Below are positions 1 to 12,575 of a stretch of 64,000 nucleotides of DNA, in pieces. Location of the stretch: assembly GCF_016808335.1 (NCBI RefSeq), contig NC_053150.1, forward strand, positions 47,147,607-47,211,606, written 5' to 3'. The translations under genes were made by a program, and so were the position numbers. Positions within the stretch are counted from its first letter, which is position 1. Each line of letters begins with the position of its first letter. A model generated the notes under the pieces. That model ran no database searches and was not told the origin of the DNA. It saw only the letters and a program-made list of their open reading frames with translations. Origin of the DNA: Panicum virgatum (Eukaryota; Streptophyta; Magnoliopsida; Poales; Poaceae).

Positions 1-899
1 AGAAAAACATGGTTTAGATATATTACCAATGCCTATAAGGCTATAATTTGCACTTGTAACCACCATCATCAGTACAAGTACTTTGCAATCGACCATCATC
101 AGTAGAATTTGCACTAGCACATGTTTCTCGACACTGAATCATTCGCACGCCCAGATCCTAACTAGTAAATCGTACAAGTACTTTGCAATCGACCACAGAA
201 ACAGAGCCGCAAAAGCAGTTACCAGCGGCGAAACCAGGACGACATGAAGCATCCTCCGGGCGCAGGCCACCTCCGCGCCGCTCCCCATTGGCCCAACCGC
301 GGCGCCATTGCCATTCCCGCTCGCAGCGACTGCAAACACGCAGCCGGAAACACGTTAGGGAGGACGCCGCGAAGGATGGCGCCGAGAGGGGCAGGAAAAC
401 GGGGACGGAGCTCCCGCCACGCACGGGAGCAGAGAGCAGGGGAGCAGCGCCGAGTGCCCCGAGCGGCCGCGAGCCAGCCGCGTTTGAATCCGCCGCCGCA
501 GTAGTAGTGGTGGTGGCCGAGTGCGCGCAGCCGCAGGCCGGCCTCCATCTCGCTCGCGGCTCCCGCGGGTGGCTCGGTTTGCAATCCGACCAGCCGCCGG
601 CGGCGGGCGCCCCCTTGTCCGAAGGATAAGGTGGAAGCGTCAAGCGAAACGGAGTGGGCCTTTTGGGCTTTGTGTCCGATGGTTGTGCTTTTATACGGGC
701 ATACAAATTCTGAAGTGTTTTGGAACTGGGCTTGTGCTTTGAAGCTACTTAAATCTGTAGTGGCCCACATGCATTTGGAGCCGATGGATGAGACCCTTCT
801 GGGCCTCAGATTGGACGGCCCAGAGGCCCAATCACGAAATTGGGTGGCCCAATCACGAATCACGAAGAGAATTATGTGCTGGATCCGCGCGCGACCTTT
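1..899. other. Left-edge spacer, no confident gene
   Basis: No recognised gene. A 24-bp direct repeat beginning GTACAAGTACTTTGC occurs at 72-95 and 172-195. A minus-strand reading frame at 339-139 (66 codons) ends in a hydrophobic stretch with short motifs VVLVSPLVTAF and ALFLWSIAKYL, which could be a single membrane segment, and it lies in a GC-rich block (about 240-620) such as grass first exons show. No homology is recognised, so it is left as a possibility only. Confidence 0.4.
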
Positions 900-1893
900 C
901 CGTGTGTTTGGTTGGGAGAAGGGGTCCAACCTGAATGGGTCAGACTCTTTTTTGGAGTGTTTGGATGGAGGCAGTAGGGGACGGAGCGGACCCAAGAGGA
1001 GAATATTCGGTGAAGATGCGGGTTCGCTCCGTCCGCCAAAATCTGGCGGACGAGTCCGCTCTGCTCTGCTTTAGCGGTGGTGTCTCTCTCCGTCTCTCTA
1101 CTGCCCCATCTCTCTCCCGTCGCCGGCCACAAGAAGAGGAGGGCCATGGCGCCGGCCAGGAGGAGGAGGGAGGCCATGGCGGCGGCCACGGCGGAGGAGG
1201 GCGCCGGCGGCGAAGACCATGCCGGTGGCGGCGCGCAGATCCAGCGGCGTAGGCCATGGCGGCGGCCGGCGGGAGGGCGGGGCCGTGGTCGCCTCATCGT
1301 CCCGACCCGCGCCGCCCGTCCTCGTCGTCGTCTTCCCGACCCGCGGCGGCTCGCGCCCGCGGCGGAGCTCGCTGCGCAGTTGCGCGGGGCATGCGCCGGC
1401 GGCGCGGACGGCGCGCTGGCGCCGCTGGACGCGGTGACCCCCGATGCGTTCGACAATGGCTACTTCTGCGCCGTGCTAGGGCGCAGGTACGGCCGCGACG
1501 GGGCCACGTTCGCTGCCGACTTCGCCAAGGCCATGGTGCGGATGGGCAACCTCGCGCCAGCGCCGGGACGCCCTTGGCCTGGATCGCGGTGATGAGGGCC
1601 GGCAGGCCGGTGTTGCCCGATCAGGCGGAGCTTCTCTGCCCGCCGACGCCGCTGGAGGAAGAAGAAAGGAGGAAATGGAGAGAGAGAGGAGAATGACATG
1701 TGGGACCCACTAACGGAGTGAATCTACCATCCATTTCATATTCCAATTCCTCCAACCAAACAAAGATTAAGGGTTGAAACCAATCCATCCCAACAAAGCT
1801 AACTTAACAACCAAACATGAGGAGGGTTGGAGTCAACACTAAAACCTAGGTTGGAGTGGCTCCAACCCACCCAGCCCGCAACCAAACAGACGG
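900..1893. mobile_element. Terminal-inverted-repeat element (994 bp) carrying gene fragment
   Basis: The left end reads CCGTGTGTTTGGTTG and the right end, on the other strand, CCGTCTGTTTGGTTG; both are followed inward by TTGG/CCAACC-rich sequence. TTT flanks both ends (897-899 and 1894-1896), a possible 3-bp target duplication, weak because it is low in information. The middle is GC-rich and holds a peroxidase fragment, unlike the AT-rich ends. This is the layout of a gene-capturing non-autonomous DNA transposon. A 3-bp duplication would fit PIF/Harbinger or CACTA; the superfamily is not settled. Confidence 0.55.
1386..1568 (+). pseudogene. Class III peroxidase fragment (C-terminal part)
   Basis: The frame running from 1077 contains LAPLDAVTPDAFDNGYF, then FAADFAKAMVRMGNLAP. 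These match the late part of plant class III peroxidases: the D-x-x-TPxxFDNxYY stretch around the distal calcium site and the final F-x-x-DF-x-x-AMVKMG helix. The usual segment between them (bottom of the haem pocket, roughly 20-30 residues) is missing. There is no catalytic distal histidine, signal peptide or N-terminal half. It is a captured, internally shortened exon rather than a working enzyme. The family call rests on motif memory, not on an alignment. Confidence 0.6.
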
Positions 1894-1998
1894 TTTGATT
1901 CCCGGTGTGGCCCAGAAGTTGCAAATATCATCTCTAATTTTGATGTCTAAAAAAACTTTAATGTTTCAAAATTCCGATAAAAAAAGATGCATTTGCGA

Positions 1999-3660
1999 TC
2001 TATTATATTATTAAAAGAGTGTTAAAAGAAGCCACCACGTTCGCCGAGAGGATGTAGAAATTCCCACATTAATCTAAAAAAGAGAAGAATTTGCACCGTT
2101 GGATTTTATGAAGATCTAACGGTTCAAACTAACTCAAGAATTCATATCAAATACGATTAATAAATAGCTAATTTCGGATTTAAAAAATTAAGGAAAATTA
2201 AGACATGGCAAAGAGTCCATGCTGAATACTATTAGTAAATAGTTTAATTCGGAATTAAAAAATAAGGAAATTAGGGCTTAATCAAAGAGTCCATGTTGAA
2301 TACAACTACTAAATAGGAAAATTCTGAATTATCAAATTAAAAAAATAGTATTACCACTAGATAAAAATTAATATTAGCTGAATAGCTAAATTTAAAATTA
2401 AAAGTATAAATTCTATTATATTATTAATGGAGTGTTAAAAGAAGCCACCACGTTCACCGAGAGGATCTAGAAATTCCCATATTAATCTAAAAAAGAGAAG
2501 AATTTGCACCGTTGGAATTTATGAAGATCTAGCGGTTCAAACTAACTCAAAAATTCATATCAAATACGATTAATAAATAGCTAATTTCGGAAAAAATTAA
2601 GGAAAATTAAGACATGGCAAAGAGTCCATGCTGAATACTATTAGTAAATAGTTTAATTCAGAATTAAAAAAATAGGGAAATTAGGGCTTAATCAAAGAGT
2701 CCATGTTGAATACAATTACTAAATAGCAAAATTCTGAATTATCAAATTAAAAAAATAGCATTACCACTAGATAAAAATTAATATTAGCTGAATAGCTAAA
2801 TTTAAAATTAAAAGTATAAATTCTATTATATTATTAAAGGAGTGTTAAAATAAGCCACCACGTTCACCGAGAGGGTCCAGAAATTCCCACATTAATCTAA
2901 AAAAGAGAAGAATTTGCACCATTGGATTTTATGAAGATCTAACGGTTCCAACTAACTCAAGAATTCATATCAAATACGATTAATAAATAGCTAATTTTGG
3001 ATTTACAAAATTAAGGAAAATGAAGACATGACAAAGAGTCCATGCTGAATACTATTAGTAAATAGTTTAATTCGGAATTAAAAAAATAAGGAAATTAGGG
3101 CTTAATCAAAGAGTCCATGTTGAATACAATTACAAAATAGGAAAATTCTGAATTATCAAATTAAAAAAATAGCATTACCACTAGATAAAATTTAATATTA
3201 GCTGAATAGCTAAATTTAAAATTAAAAGTATAAATTCTATTATATTATTAAGGGAGTGTTAAAACAAACCACCACATTCGTCGAGAGGGTCTAGAAATTC
3301 CTACGTTATTCTATGACTGTCCAACTGTTGACAGTTGACTAATTTTTTTAGTATGTCATATTGTTAGTACCTGTTAAAAGTTTTGCAAATGGATTATGCG
3401 TTCTGGACGATTGAAGAAGAGGGGGGCATGGGTAATACGTGAGCTTGATGGGTAATACGTGAGCTTGATGGAAAAACATATGTTTTAGAATTAATCTGGA
3501 CTGTTAATACCTCTTTTCAAAGAGATAATGTTGACTTGAATTCCTAGCAATTACTGGTAGCTAGCAGCACGGTGGTCGCAGGCAATAGGCTGGCAGAGGG
3601 AGCCTCCGACGCGATGTGCCCCCGGTGTGGGGGCACTGCCCCGACGTGAAGGGATGTCGA
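1999..3660 (+). repeat. Tandem array of the Helitron 5' end, about 412-bp unit
   Basis: The terminal sequence TCTATTATATTATTAA recurs at 1999, 2412, 2822 and 3236 (spacing 413, 410 and 414 bp). Three units are nearly full length and the fourth breaks off after about 80 bp. Each unit repeats the block GAAGCCACCACGTTC..GAGAGG, then TTTGCACC, then ATCAAATACGATTAATAAA. A diverged partial copy of the inner unit appears again at 3716-3990. A 20-bp sequence is also directly doubled at 3430-3469. Confidence 0.85.
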
Positions 3661-6499
3661 AGATGGATGGAGGGACGATTTCGTGATGATGATGGAGTAA
3701 AGAAACGCGATGAGATGTCAAATACGATTAATAAATAGCTAATTTCGAATTTAAAAAATTAAAAAAAAAGACATGACAAAGAGTCCATACCAAATACGAT
3801 TAGTAAATATAGCTTAATTTGAAATTAAAAAAATAAGAAAATTAGGACTTAACCAAAGAGTCCATGTTGAATACAATTACTAAATAAGCAAATTCGGAAT
3901 TATAAAATTAAAAAATTTAGCATTGGCACACGACAAAAAATTATTATTAGCCAAATAGCTAAATTTAAAATTAAAAGTATAAAAAATTGGCATAAAATAT
4001 GATTAATAAATAGATAAATGCAAGAACTATAATAAAAAAATTATTGTTGATATGAATCATATTAAGAAGAAAAATAGCTAAATAAATAGTATCAAATGCA
4101 ATAATAAAAATCCAAGTTTGAGTTTCATGGCAAATAAAGTTAATAAATACTCCAAATTAACGAAGATCTAAATAGTATTTGTGTATAGGATTTACACCAT
4201 TCGATATAATGAAGATCTAACGATCTAAATTGGACAAAAGAGTCCATGTCCAATTTAATGAGATACAATATTTTAAACTACCAAAAAGTGTCTGTATCCA
4301 ATTAAAATTAAATACAGGGTCCGCATGACATAAAAACTCATATTACCATCTATGTCTCGCATTAACCTTGCTTAAAGATGCAAAAAAAAATGGCAACAAC
4401 ATAAGCGTGACAACACGACCATAGTTGTATTGTATTGGTACTATTGAAAGAGATAATTGCTTTGAAAAATCTTTGGAACGCCCGGCACTACGACACGACC
4501 ATAGTCTTTGCCCGAGATTCCGAATCACAACTTTTTGAGTCTCAAGAACGTCCTGCAGTACATGCAGCTTCAGGAAGCACACTGGATTCTACTCAAAATC
4601 ATTGCCGAACTCAATCAATCCATTTCTTCTGGAGCAACCAAACGTCAAGATAGGGACGAAAAAAATAATGATGATGCGCAGAGTTTCACATATTACAATC
4701 TATTGCAAGATCATTGGCACCTTATGATTGTAAGTGTGGGCCAATGAATACGCAGACGAATTAATGTGAGAGAAATATCCGCTAAAGAACCAATGCTTTC
4801 TCCAAACAAGAACTATCATCATAAATATTGCATATTCTTGAACAACTTTAGTTATACAAACTAATCTGATGGTGGTCAACAAAGAATTATGATTCTATGG
4901 GCATATAATAGTTCCATACAAGTAGTAATCACTGGGATAAAGGGTAAAGCACCGAAACCTACAAATAAATGTGACTATTATTAGCTCAATCTAAATAGAT
5001 GCATGGGAAAAATCAGGGAGTTAGTCATGTGAGGAATCAAATATCATAGATAATTATTAACATTATTATCCCATCTAATCTTCTATAAGTACACACTAAG
5101 CATGGAACACAAATGTGATCGATACCTCTAAAGAAGTATAGAGAAAGAGAAGAGAAAAAGATAAAGAAGCACCAAGATTGAACGGGTAAGGAAAGTATAA
5201 AAAGGAGAATAGAAAAAGAAGGCAGGAAAAAATGAGAAAATGAGGGCAAAAGAAAAGGACAAAAGTGAATTTATTGGTTTAGTCTATAAATAATATCATT
5301 AGAATGAGAAAAATATTAAATTATAGCCATGTCCTGTTGGACATTTGAAAACTTTCATATATTCATGAAAAAAATAGAAGAAGCGGTTCTACCGAACGGT
5401 TTTCAAAACAGCTTTATATCCATAAAAAAGCTGCTCCATCAAAGAAGCCACAACTAAAATTATTTTAGCCGCAGATACAGGCCTGAAGTCCTGCTAATCT
5501 ATCTCAAAGTAGATTGCCTACAGTACAAAATCAAATGATTCAAACAAATGTACGTTGTTGATGCTCCTCTTCGCTCAGAAAAAAACCCTGAGGCACAATA
5601 CTAAACAAGAAACTTCTCCATTAGATGCATCGGATACGATACACACTAATCGATTTCAAATATACCGAGGAACAAAATAGAAGACAGAGAAATCAATAAA
5701 AATTGCTAGAGAAAATGAAAAATAAAGAAAAGAGTTAGAAACAACAACAAAGATATATATGGAACTATCTATCACCGAGATGACAAAACTCTAAAGTAGA
5801 CCAATATATGCAGTCATATGGGCTAAAAACAAATAAATTATGCAGTAACCAAAGTGGGAAAAATAATAATAGGTTCGGTTAAATAAAAAATTTAAAACAT
5901 ATATGCATTAACATAGCACACATATATATAAGTTTTGCATAACATTTATTTACCAAAGCCAGCAGGAGGCCTCAACTTATTTTTTAACATAACTTTTTTT
6001 TATCTAATCCATGATCATTTTTATTTCGCTCCGATGATGAGTCAGGTCTAGATCTGCTAGATGCTACTTAAGTGCTCTAACAACTACACTAGATATATTT
6101 TCGCTAAATATTAATCAAAATATTGCAAGATACAAATCGAACTCCAACATCTAAGTTACAGATTGTTGGCAAACATAACTATCAAATACATATAAATATA
6201 TTTCATAATTATAAAAAACTTTATATGAATACAATTATGTACAATTTGCTCCGTATTCAAGGTGATCCAAAATTGAATTCAATCCTCAAATTTAGATTTT
6301 GCAGGTTTAAGTACTAAAATATGCAACTATAATATATAATAAAGCAACATAAAAAGTGATGATTGATATGAACTCCTATGCATAGAAAGCTGCAAGTAGT
6401 ATAATATTCAACAAGAGCAAATGAGAGGCAAATAAATTACAAAATACATCTCTTCTGTCAATGTAAATATTTTTAAAGAATTAAATAAAAAACTAGCTA

Positions 6500-6530
6500 C
6501 CCGCGCTATTAGCGCGGGCCACCTTGCTAG
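6500..6530 (+). other. Helitron 3' hairpin and CTAG terminus
   Basis: An 8-bp GC-rich stem (CCCGCGCT, loop ATT, AGCGCGGG), then CCACCTTG, then CTAG and T. This is the replication-stop type signal that defines the 3' end of the element. Confidence 0.85.
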
Positions 6531-7113
6531 TTGCGAATATGACGACGTGCTCCATTAGGTGCCGAGTCACGAGGGGCTCACGAGAGGAGCACCATTCCGG
6601 CCACGATTCCCGTCGAGCAGCCACAAACACAGTGTACCCGGAGTGGCTTTACCCCGACATCGGAACAAGAAAAAGGAGCAAGCAAAAGCTCTCGAGCTTT
6701 TTACCAGTGTTCGGAGGGCGAGTATCCAGCAGCCATCAGGCTGGAACCAGCATCTGCATCTCACGTCAAATTCAGAAGGCAAGCACGAAGCATCTGCTTC
6801 CGCATCAAGTTCAAAAGACAAGCTAGCACGAAGCATCTTCGTCCGCATCAAATTCAAAAGACAATCATGAACATCTCTGCAGCCACATTCCATGCGAGCT
6901 GAGCCGTCTCGCGCCTCTCTCGGACAGATTCGCCTGCTCCGATCCTGTACGACCGGATGATGATATTGTTTCTGCAAAAGGCGTTGTGGGATGACGACGA
7001 CTCGGGACTAACAACGCCATGCCGAAATCCTATGAACCGCAACGATTATTTTCTCCTCTTTCTGGTACGTTCAGGTAACCCTGGGGAGGGACTGGGCCGC
7101 GCGAGGAAGCACC
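6531..7113. other. Spacer, no confident gene
   Basis: Mixed-composition sequence with overlapping short frames on both strands. A short imperfect direct repeat, GAAGCATCT..CGCATCAA.TTC, occurs around 6786-6855. I see no domain and no gene. Confidence 0.4.
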
Positions 7114-7283
7114 AGGTATTTGGATCCAAGTGCTAATGCTCAAAATAAAGTGCCAAAGTTTAGTATTGGTCTATCCAAACATTAGATCTAAACTTTAGCC
7201 ATAACTCAAAAACTTTATCAAAAATAAGTGCTAATAGGTACTAAAGTTTAGCACCACTCAAATACCTCATCCAAACAGACCCT
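7114..7283. mobile_element. MITE-like inverted-repeat element
   Basis: AGGTATTTG..GTGCTAA near the left end is mirrored by the opposite-strand reading of the right end (AGGTATTTGAGTGGTGCTAA). The right end also carries the TGTTTGGATG terminus common in grass MITEs. Superfamily and exact target duplication were not resolved. Confidence 0.55.
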
Positions 7284-7423
7284 AAGCATCCTCTCGCTGA
7301 TACTGCTTACCGACCACGGCACGCGATTCCTGAGGTGCGTACTTGTCAAAATTGCTTTGTTCAAAGAATTATTGCACCCATGATTGTTACCTTTTTGCAT
7401 TATTGCACACAGTATATATAGTA

Positions 7424-7931
7424 CTAGGCGTATAGCACGCGCATTTGCGCGACTAGTATTGAAAATTTAAAAAATTGCATGTCGTTATATTATTATTTAA
7501 AAATTTATACTATTTTTTTTACCATACATCACCATGTTCATTATCATAAATTGTGTCTTACTGTTGGTTAAAACAATTCAAATATGATCTACCTATAATA
7601 ACAATTTGATTTATTGAGCTTTCATAATATTATGCATATAATTATTTTTATTTTTGTCTTATTTTGATTGATTGTTGTTAGCTTTAGTCTTTATTAGTAG
7701 TATATGTTTGTAACTGATACATAGCTAAACGATATTTTATATTTAATTTTTCATAATGGTATTGATGGGTGATTTTTAATTAGACACATGGGTATTTTAG
7801 GCTAATTTTATTATAATGGCAGTGGTGGGTAATTTTTATTTTTCTATTTTTTTCCGATTAACGTGAGAATTTCTAGGCCTTAAGAGCGAACGTGGAGGCT
7901 CCGTTTGTTGGCCAAATAATAAAATAATAAA
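7424..7931 (-). mobile_element. Short non-autonomous Helitron, opposite orientation
   Basis: Read on the minus strand, the 3' end has the hairpin CGCGCA-AA-TGCGCG (7451-7438), ten bases, then CTAG (7427-7424) and T. The 5' part, minus strand from about 7931, aligns without gaps to the first 33 bases of the larger Helitron up to AGCC. It then shares CCACGTTCG and CTAGAAATTC-CACGTTAATC. The expected leading TC is TT here, so the 5' end is approximate. About 508 bp; no coding sequence. Confidence 0.65.
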
Positions 7932-8825
7932 TATTCTAGGTCACGCCGAGCACGCATTAGTTGTTATTAAGAAAAAGAAAAGCCGCCCATTTGCAAGTAT
8001 AATATTTTTGTGCCTCTCAGATCAATCCCAACTTATGGTGTCCATAAATAGTGTCTATCCTTCTATGTCAGCAAGACACCAACTCTGGACACCATACCTC
8101 CAACCCATAGTTTCGTAATCACGATTTGCGTGGGCCCGTAGTAAATTCTCTCCCCCCTTTCTCTCATCTTCCATCTCCGTCCGTTCTTCTCTCCCTTCTC
8201 TCGCAGCATTTACTCTGACCAGCCACGCATGAACGACGGCGGGGCCTCTTCGTGCGCGACCTCGCCGCTGAGGGCCGACGGAAGTGGAGAGCTAGACGAG
8301 GCACACGGTTGTGGCAGGGGCCGCCGCACATCACGCGGCAAGGCCATAGCTGCAGTGGTGAACTCGCGTCGGCAAGCAGGTTCGAATACCTCCAACAACA
8401 CAAGAACACTGATTTGGGCAAGAACCAGCTTGATTCTTTGAGTGGAGAAGAGCTCAATCCCTGGAAAAAGTCGGAGATTCACGGGAGTATGAGCTGGATT
8501 CGCGAGCTGCTGCACCAAGCAGTCTTGCAGGTGCTTCACGGCGTCGGGTCCATGTCAGGTTGCTTCGGGTGCCCAATCTCACATGAATTTTCCATGGTTT
8601 GAATTGGACTACGCCGTGCTAGGCAGCTGAAAAAATTGATAATTGCTTTCTCTATATTCTTTGCTCTTTTAGATTTGGAGGCATTCTTGCTCCTGCCGGC
8701 AACTCGCCGGCGGCGAGTCCGTAGCTATACGCGGCGGCGCAGTCCGTCTGCGCGAGCACGACGCCGCAGTCAGTCTGAAAGAACATGATAAAGAGCTCCC
8801 CGACGAGCACGTCAATGAGCTCCGG
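7932..8825. other. Spacer, no confident gene
   Basis: Short overlapping frames on both strands at 8160-8600 in ordinary-composition sequence. None has a recognisable domain or convincing splice signals. Confidence 0.4.
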
Positions 8826-9277
8826 CGGGTGGCCATGGGTTCAATTTCCCGACCGGACCGGCCTAACCGCCGGGCTCCGGTACCGGTTTACCGGTCCGGT
8901 TAGGCCGGTTACCGGTCGGAACCGGTCAAATGTGAATTTGAATTCAAATTTCATCGTGGTGGCGGTTCCGACCGGTATACCGGCCGGTTTGGCCGGTATA
9001 CCGGCCGGTTTTGTGTTGCGGCTCACTGCGGTATACCGACCGGTTACACCGGTATACCGGCCGGTTTGGCCGGTATACCGGTTGTTTAGAGTATTTTTTC
9101 GCCGCTTGAAAAATTGATTCCCGGTGTGAAATAAAAGGAAATTTCGACATGAGCTATGCACATTTTAATGTAAATGACCCTACCAAAGCAATGAGTTATA
9201 ATTATGCATACAAATACAATAGTAATAGGGTGCATATAAATACGGAGTCATACACTTATACACATGAAATGAAAAGT

Positions 9278-12200
9278 TCAACGTAGGAATGGGAAGACCC
9301 CCATTTGAGATGCGGTTTGGTATTCGGCGGTGGACATCAAAGCGATACCTCGCACTCTAAGCAGCTCAGCCTTGTAGTGTTGCCAAGTTTGGCCCGTCCA
9401 CGCCGATGTTGTCTGCCATTCCTGAACTAACATAGTGTAAAAATGGGGGTCTTCCCATTCGTACACCCATCTCGTCGGTGGCTGCATGCTGATGTCAGGA
9501 ATGGGATAGTGAAAAGAGTGCCTCGAATCGCTGTAGGAGGAACAAGAGTTCTGTGGACTGTCATAGTCCGTCGGTCCACCTGTTCTCCTCTGCGATTGCG
9601 GTGCTCCATGGTCGGTGTCCTGAGTAGCATGTGTGAACTGAGTTTCCCCTGCAATCAACCATATTTCATAATTAGTAGTCAATAGTCAGAAATATGTGTG
9701 TATTTATATGTGCAATATATACCTGTGAAACGAACACCACGAGCATGACCACTACCACCAGCAGCATCATCAGCACCACTACCTCCACCACCAGCATTAG
9801 GCTGAGCACCGTCACCATCATCACCATCATCGGCCGAGCTGCTATCCTCGGACTCCTGATACGGAGGACTACGCTCACCTTCGCCATCATCAGTCTCGGT
9901 GTCGCTGCTCACTGGTTTTGCTGTTCCTTTGCCTTTTCGACGCTTCGAGTCACCCTTCTTAGGCCCCTTGTGCAACTTTCTCTTCCCTAGGTGAGTGTCA
10001 CCTATATTTTGACGTGCCCAATCGCTGATGGAATCATTCCCCGTAGCCTCACGTAGATCTGACACGTTTATTTGATCTCTGACAATATGGGACGGGAGAG
10101 GGATGTCGCCGTCATCATCATCCTCGTCCAGAACTGGAGCCCGGTTAGATCTACCATATTCCATCCATTCCCGCACCGGATTTTTCTCATCATAGAATGA
10201 AAGATGGGCTAGCTGGTCAATGAAATCACCTTCTTCACGCATCAGTGGGCCGGAGACCTCCTCGAGTCGGAGACGAAGATTGTAGTTGACATAGACAAGC
10301 TTATTAAGTTTCTTGTGCGACAACCGATTGCGAACCTTTGTATGCAGCAAGGCAAAAGTACTCCAGTTCCGCTCGCATCCACTGGATGAACAACATTGTG
10401 AAACAAGCCTCATGGCAAGGTACTGCAGTTTTGGAGTACTTGATCCGAACATCATCCACCAGGACGCTGCATGTGCAACCGAGTATGTAAGCAATATTTT
10501 CGAAGAGAGAAAATAACAATTTTATACGGAACAACTCTTACATGGGGATGTCTTTGGGTCCATCGCCATCCGCATTGCCATATCACTGCTATACTCGCCA
10601 ATTTTCTGCCGAAACACGTCAAGCTCCTGCAATGCCTGGACGGCGCTCTGGAGATCCGTCATGCGCTGAAATGTATCCTTAAGTCCACGAAACATTTGTT
10701 GAGTTGGTTCCATCGTATAGGCATACCTCGGATTTAGGACAGCAGCTGCAAAATATAAATCACTTCAAATAAGCATTATTTCAATAGAGTTTAAAAATAG
10801 ACGACTGATGTGTGCTTACCTGGACCCACATACGTGCCTATGAACACATCATCCAACCTCTCGTCCACCACCTCAACATACTCTTTCAGTGTGGAAACAT
10901 TTGTTCCAAAGAAAGACTTCAGCTCCTGTTTCATAGTCTGGTAGGCCATCACGACTTCGCACATGTTCGGCTTCTTGTCCTGATCAGCGAAGCGGAGGAA
11001 CTTGTATATTGGTTGAACTGTGTCGATGATATATTTCAATGCATCCCACCACTCCATACTTGAAAAACTTGCATGAGTAAATCTACCATCTTCGGTATTC
11101 GCCCATTTGCTGTGTTGGAACTCAGTAGATGCCATCCACTGCATGAAACGATCACGTTTCCGATAGATGCTCTCTAGGAACATGTAGTTGGTTCCAAATC
11201 GAGTGGCATTCCACTTGACCAACTCACCACCGATTGCGTTCCTCATCATTGTATTCAACTGACCATGATTGTGTAACCAATTTGAAATTCGCTTGCACTG
11301 CTTGATGATAACACCATGTTCAGGCCTTCGAGCTATATCCTTCAACATCAAATTGACGGTGTGTGCTAGACAAGGTGTCCAAGCTATGTGGTCATACACA
11401 TCACTTAGTAGTTCATTGCATGCTTTTTTGTAATTCGAGCCGTTGTCGGTGACTACGTGCACGACATTCTCCGGTCCAATCTCTTCCACCACCTTTCGAA
11501 TCTCCTGCAATGGAAGACGGATTTTTTAGTAACATGACAAAACATACACAATGTGAATGGAACAGGTTGAGGGACTACCTTGAACAAATATGCAGCATTT
11601 TGAATTCTTCCAGTCGCATCAATAGACTTATGGAACCACATGACCCCATTGCAATATATCAAAAAGTTGATGACACTCATCCTCGTCGGACCAGTCCATG
11701 AATCACACATTAACGTGATGCCAAATAAGGGCCAGTCTTTCTGAAACTTTACGTACCTCGTCTTCAAGTCTTGCTCATTCTGATCAAGGTACTTGCCATC
11801 AATATCCCGTCCAGTGGGTGATGCGATACCTTCACCTGCAACCATATGAAAATCATAAGATACAAAAATGTAAGTTTATAGGTATCATTGCAATGAAAGA
11901 AAACTTACCCGACTTCTGTGTCTCCCTAACCGCGCTGATAAAGTATGGACTGTCAGCCTGTCTTCCAGGTACTCCTGCAATATGGAAAAACTTTGACCAA
12001 GCTTTACCAATAGCTTCCTTTGCGTTCTTACCCTTCTGCGTCCAGGAGCCTGTATCAATCCTTGTTTGTGTCATTCCTCTTCTCCCACCAGCTGCCAAGT
12101 TATAGTCCTCCACCACAGGACTCTCCCTCTGCGAAGTGGACTTTCGAAACATTCTCTGCATAACATTCCCCCTCGTCGAACCACTACCCCCTCCACGCTC

Positions 12201-12575
12201 ATATGCACCTCCTCTCTGTTCCACCCCCCGTCGGAACTCTGCTTCCGCTCTCGATAGATCCATGGCACGCTGCACCTGAGCCTCCTCATCTTCTTCATCA
12301 CCGGGATAGTTTCCCTCTGCTGCAGCCTTCTCCCGTCTCAACCTCTCTCGGGCCCGGTCAGCAGTTGCCTTCTTTGCCCTATCCAACTCACGCTGAAAGA
12401 AGTCCCGCACATCAGGTGGCACATTCCTGCAATGGATCACCTCTGCCCCGCGCCCAGCCAAATGTTGTTTCAATCTAGTCGCACCACCTCCTCCTTTCTG
12501 CGTACGACAATAGTTACATCGCCATCCGGGATAAAGATTTTCACCGTGTTCCCACACAACATCTCTGCTTGCCAT
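9278..12575 (-). CDS. hAT transposase, six exons, 975 aa
   Basis: DNA-binding cut-and-paste transposase of the hAT family. Exons (minus strand): 12575-11909, 11835-11579, 11504-10820, 10745-10542, 10466-9723, 9648-9278. All introns are GT-AG, the exons total 2928 nt and every junction keeps phase, so one uninterrupted protein results. A BED-type zinc finger lies near the N-terminus (C20-x2-C23, H38, C49). A DUF659-like segment follows. The acidic residues expected of the RNase H-like core appear as CDSWTG (D267) and TDNGSN (D328), followed by a TPCLAHTVNL block. The C-terminal hAT dimerisation region has CERNWSTF (E636). The tail after about residue 690 is acidic and low in complexity. A leader intron probably precedes the ATG (acceptor ATGCAG at about 12583). 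The element ends make this a transposon gene, not a domesticated one. Confidence 0.85.

Larger units (their letters stand above)
1999..6530 (+). mobile_element. Non-autonomous Helitron (4.5 kb)
   Basis: The 5' end is TC (1999-2000) directly after an A. The 3' end is CTAG (6527-6530) followed by T, which is the A^T insertion rule of Helitrons. Eight bases before CTAG stands a perfect 8-bp hairpin, CCCGCGCT/AGCGCGGG (6500-6507 and 6511-6518, loop ATT), the standard Helitron 3' structure. There are no terminal inverted repeats and no target duplication. No Rep/helicase reading frame is present; the inside is AT-rich with only short frames, so it would need a helper. The internal 4350-6450 part shows no gene I recognise. 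Confidence 0.8.
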
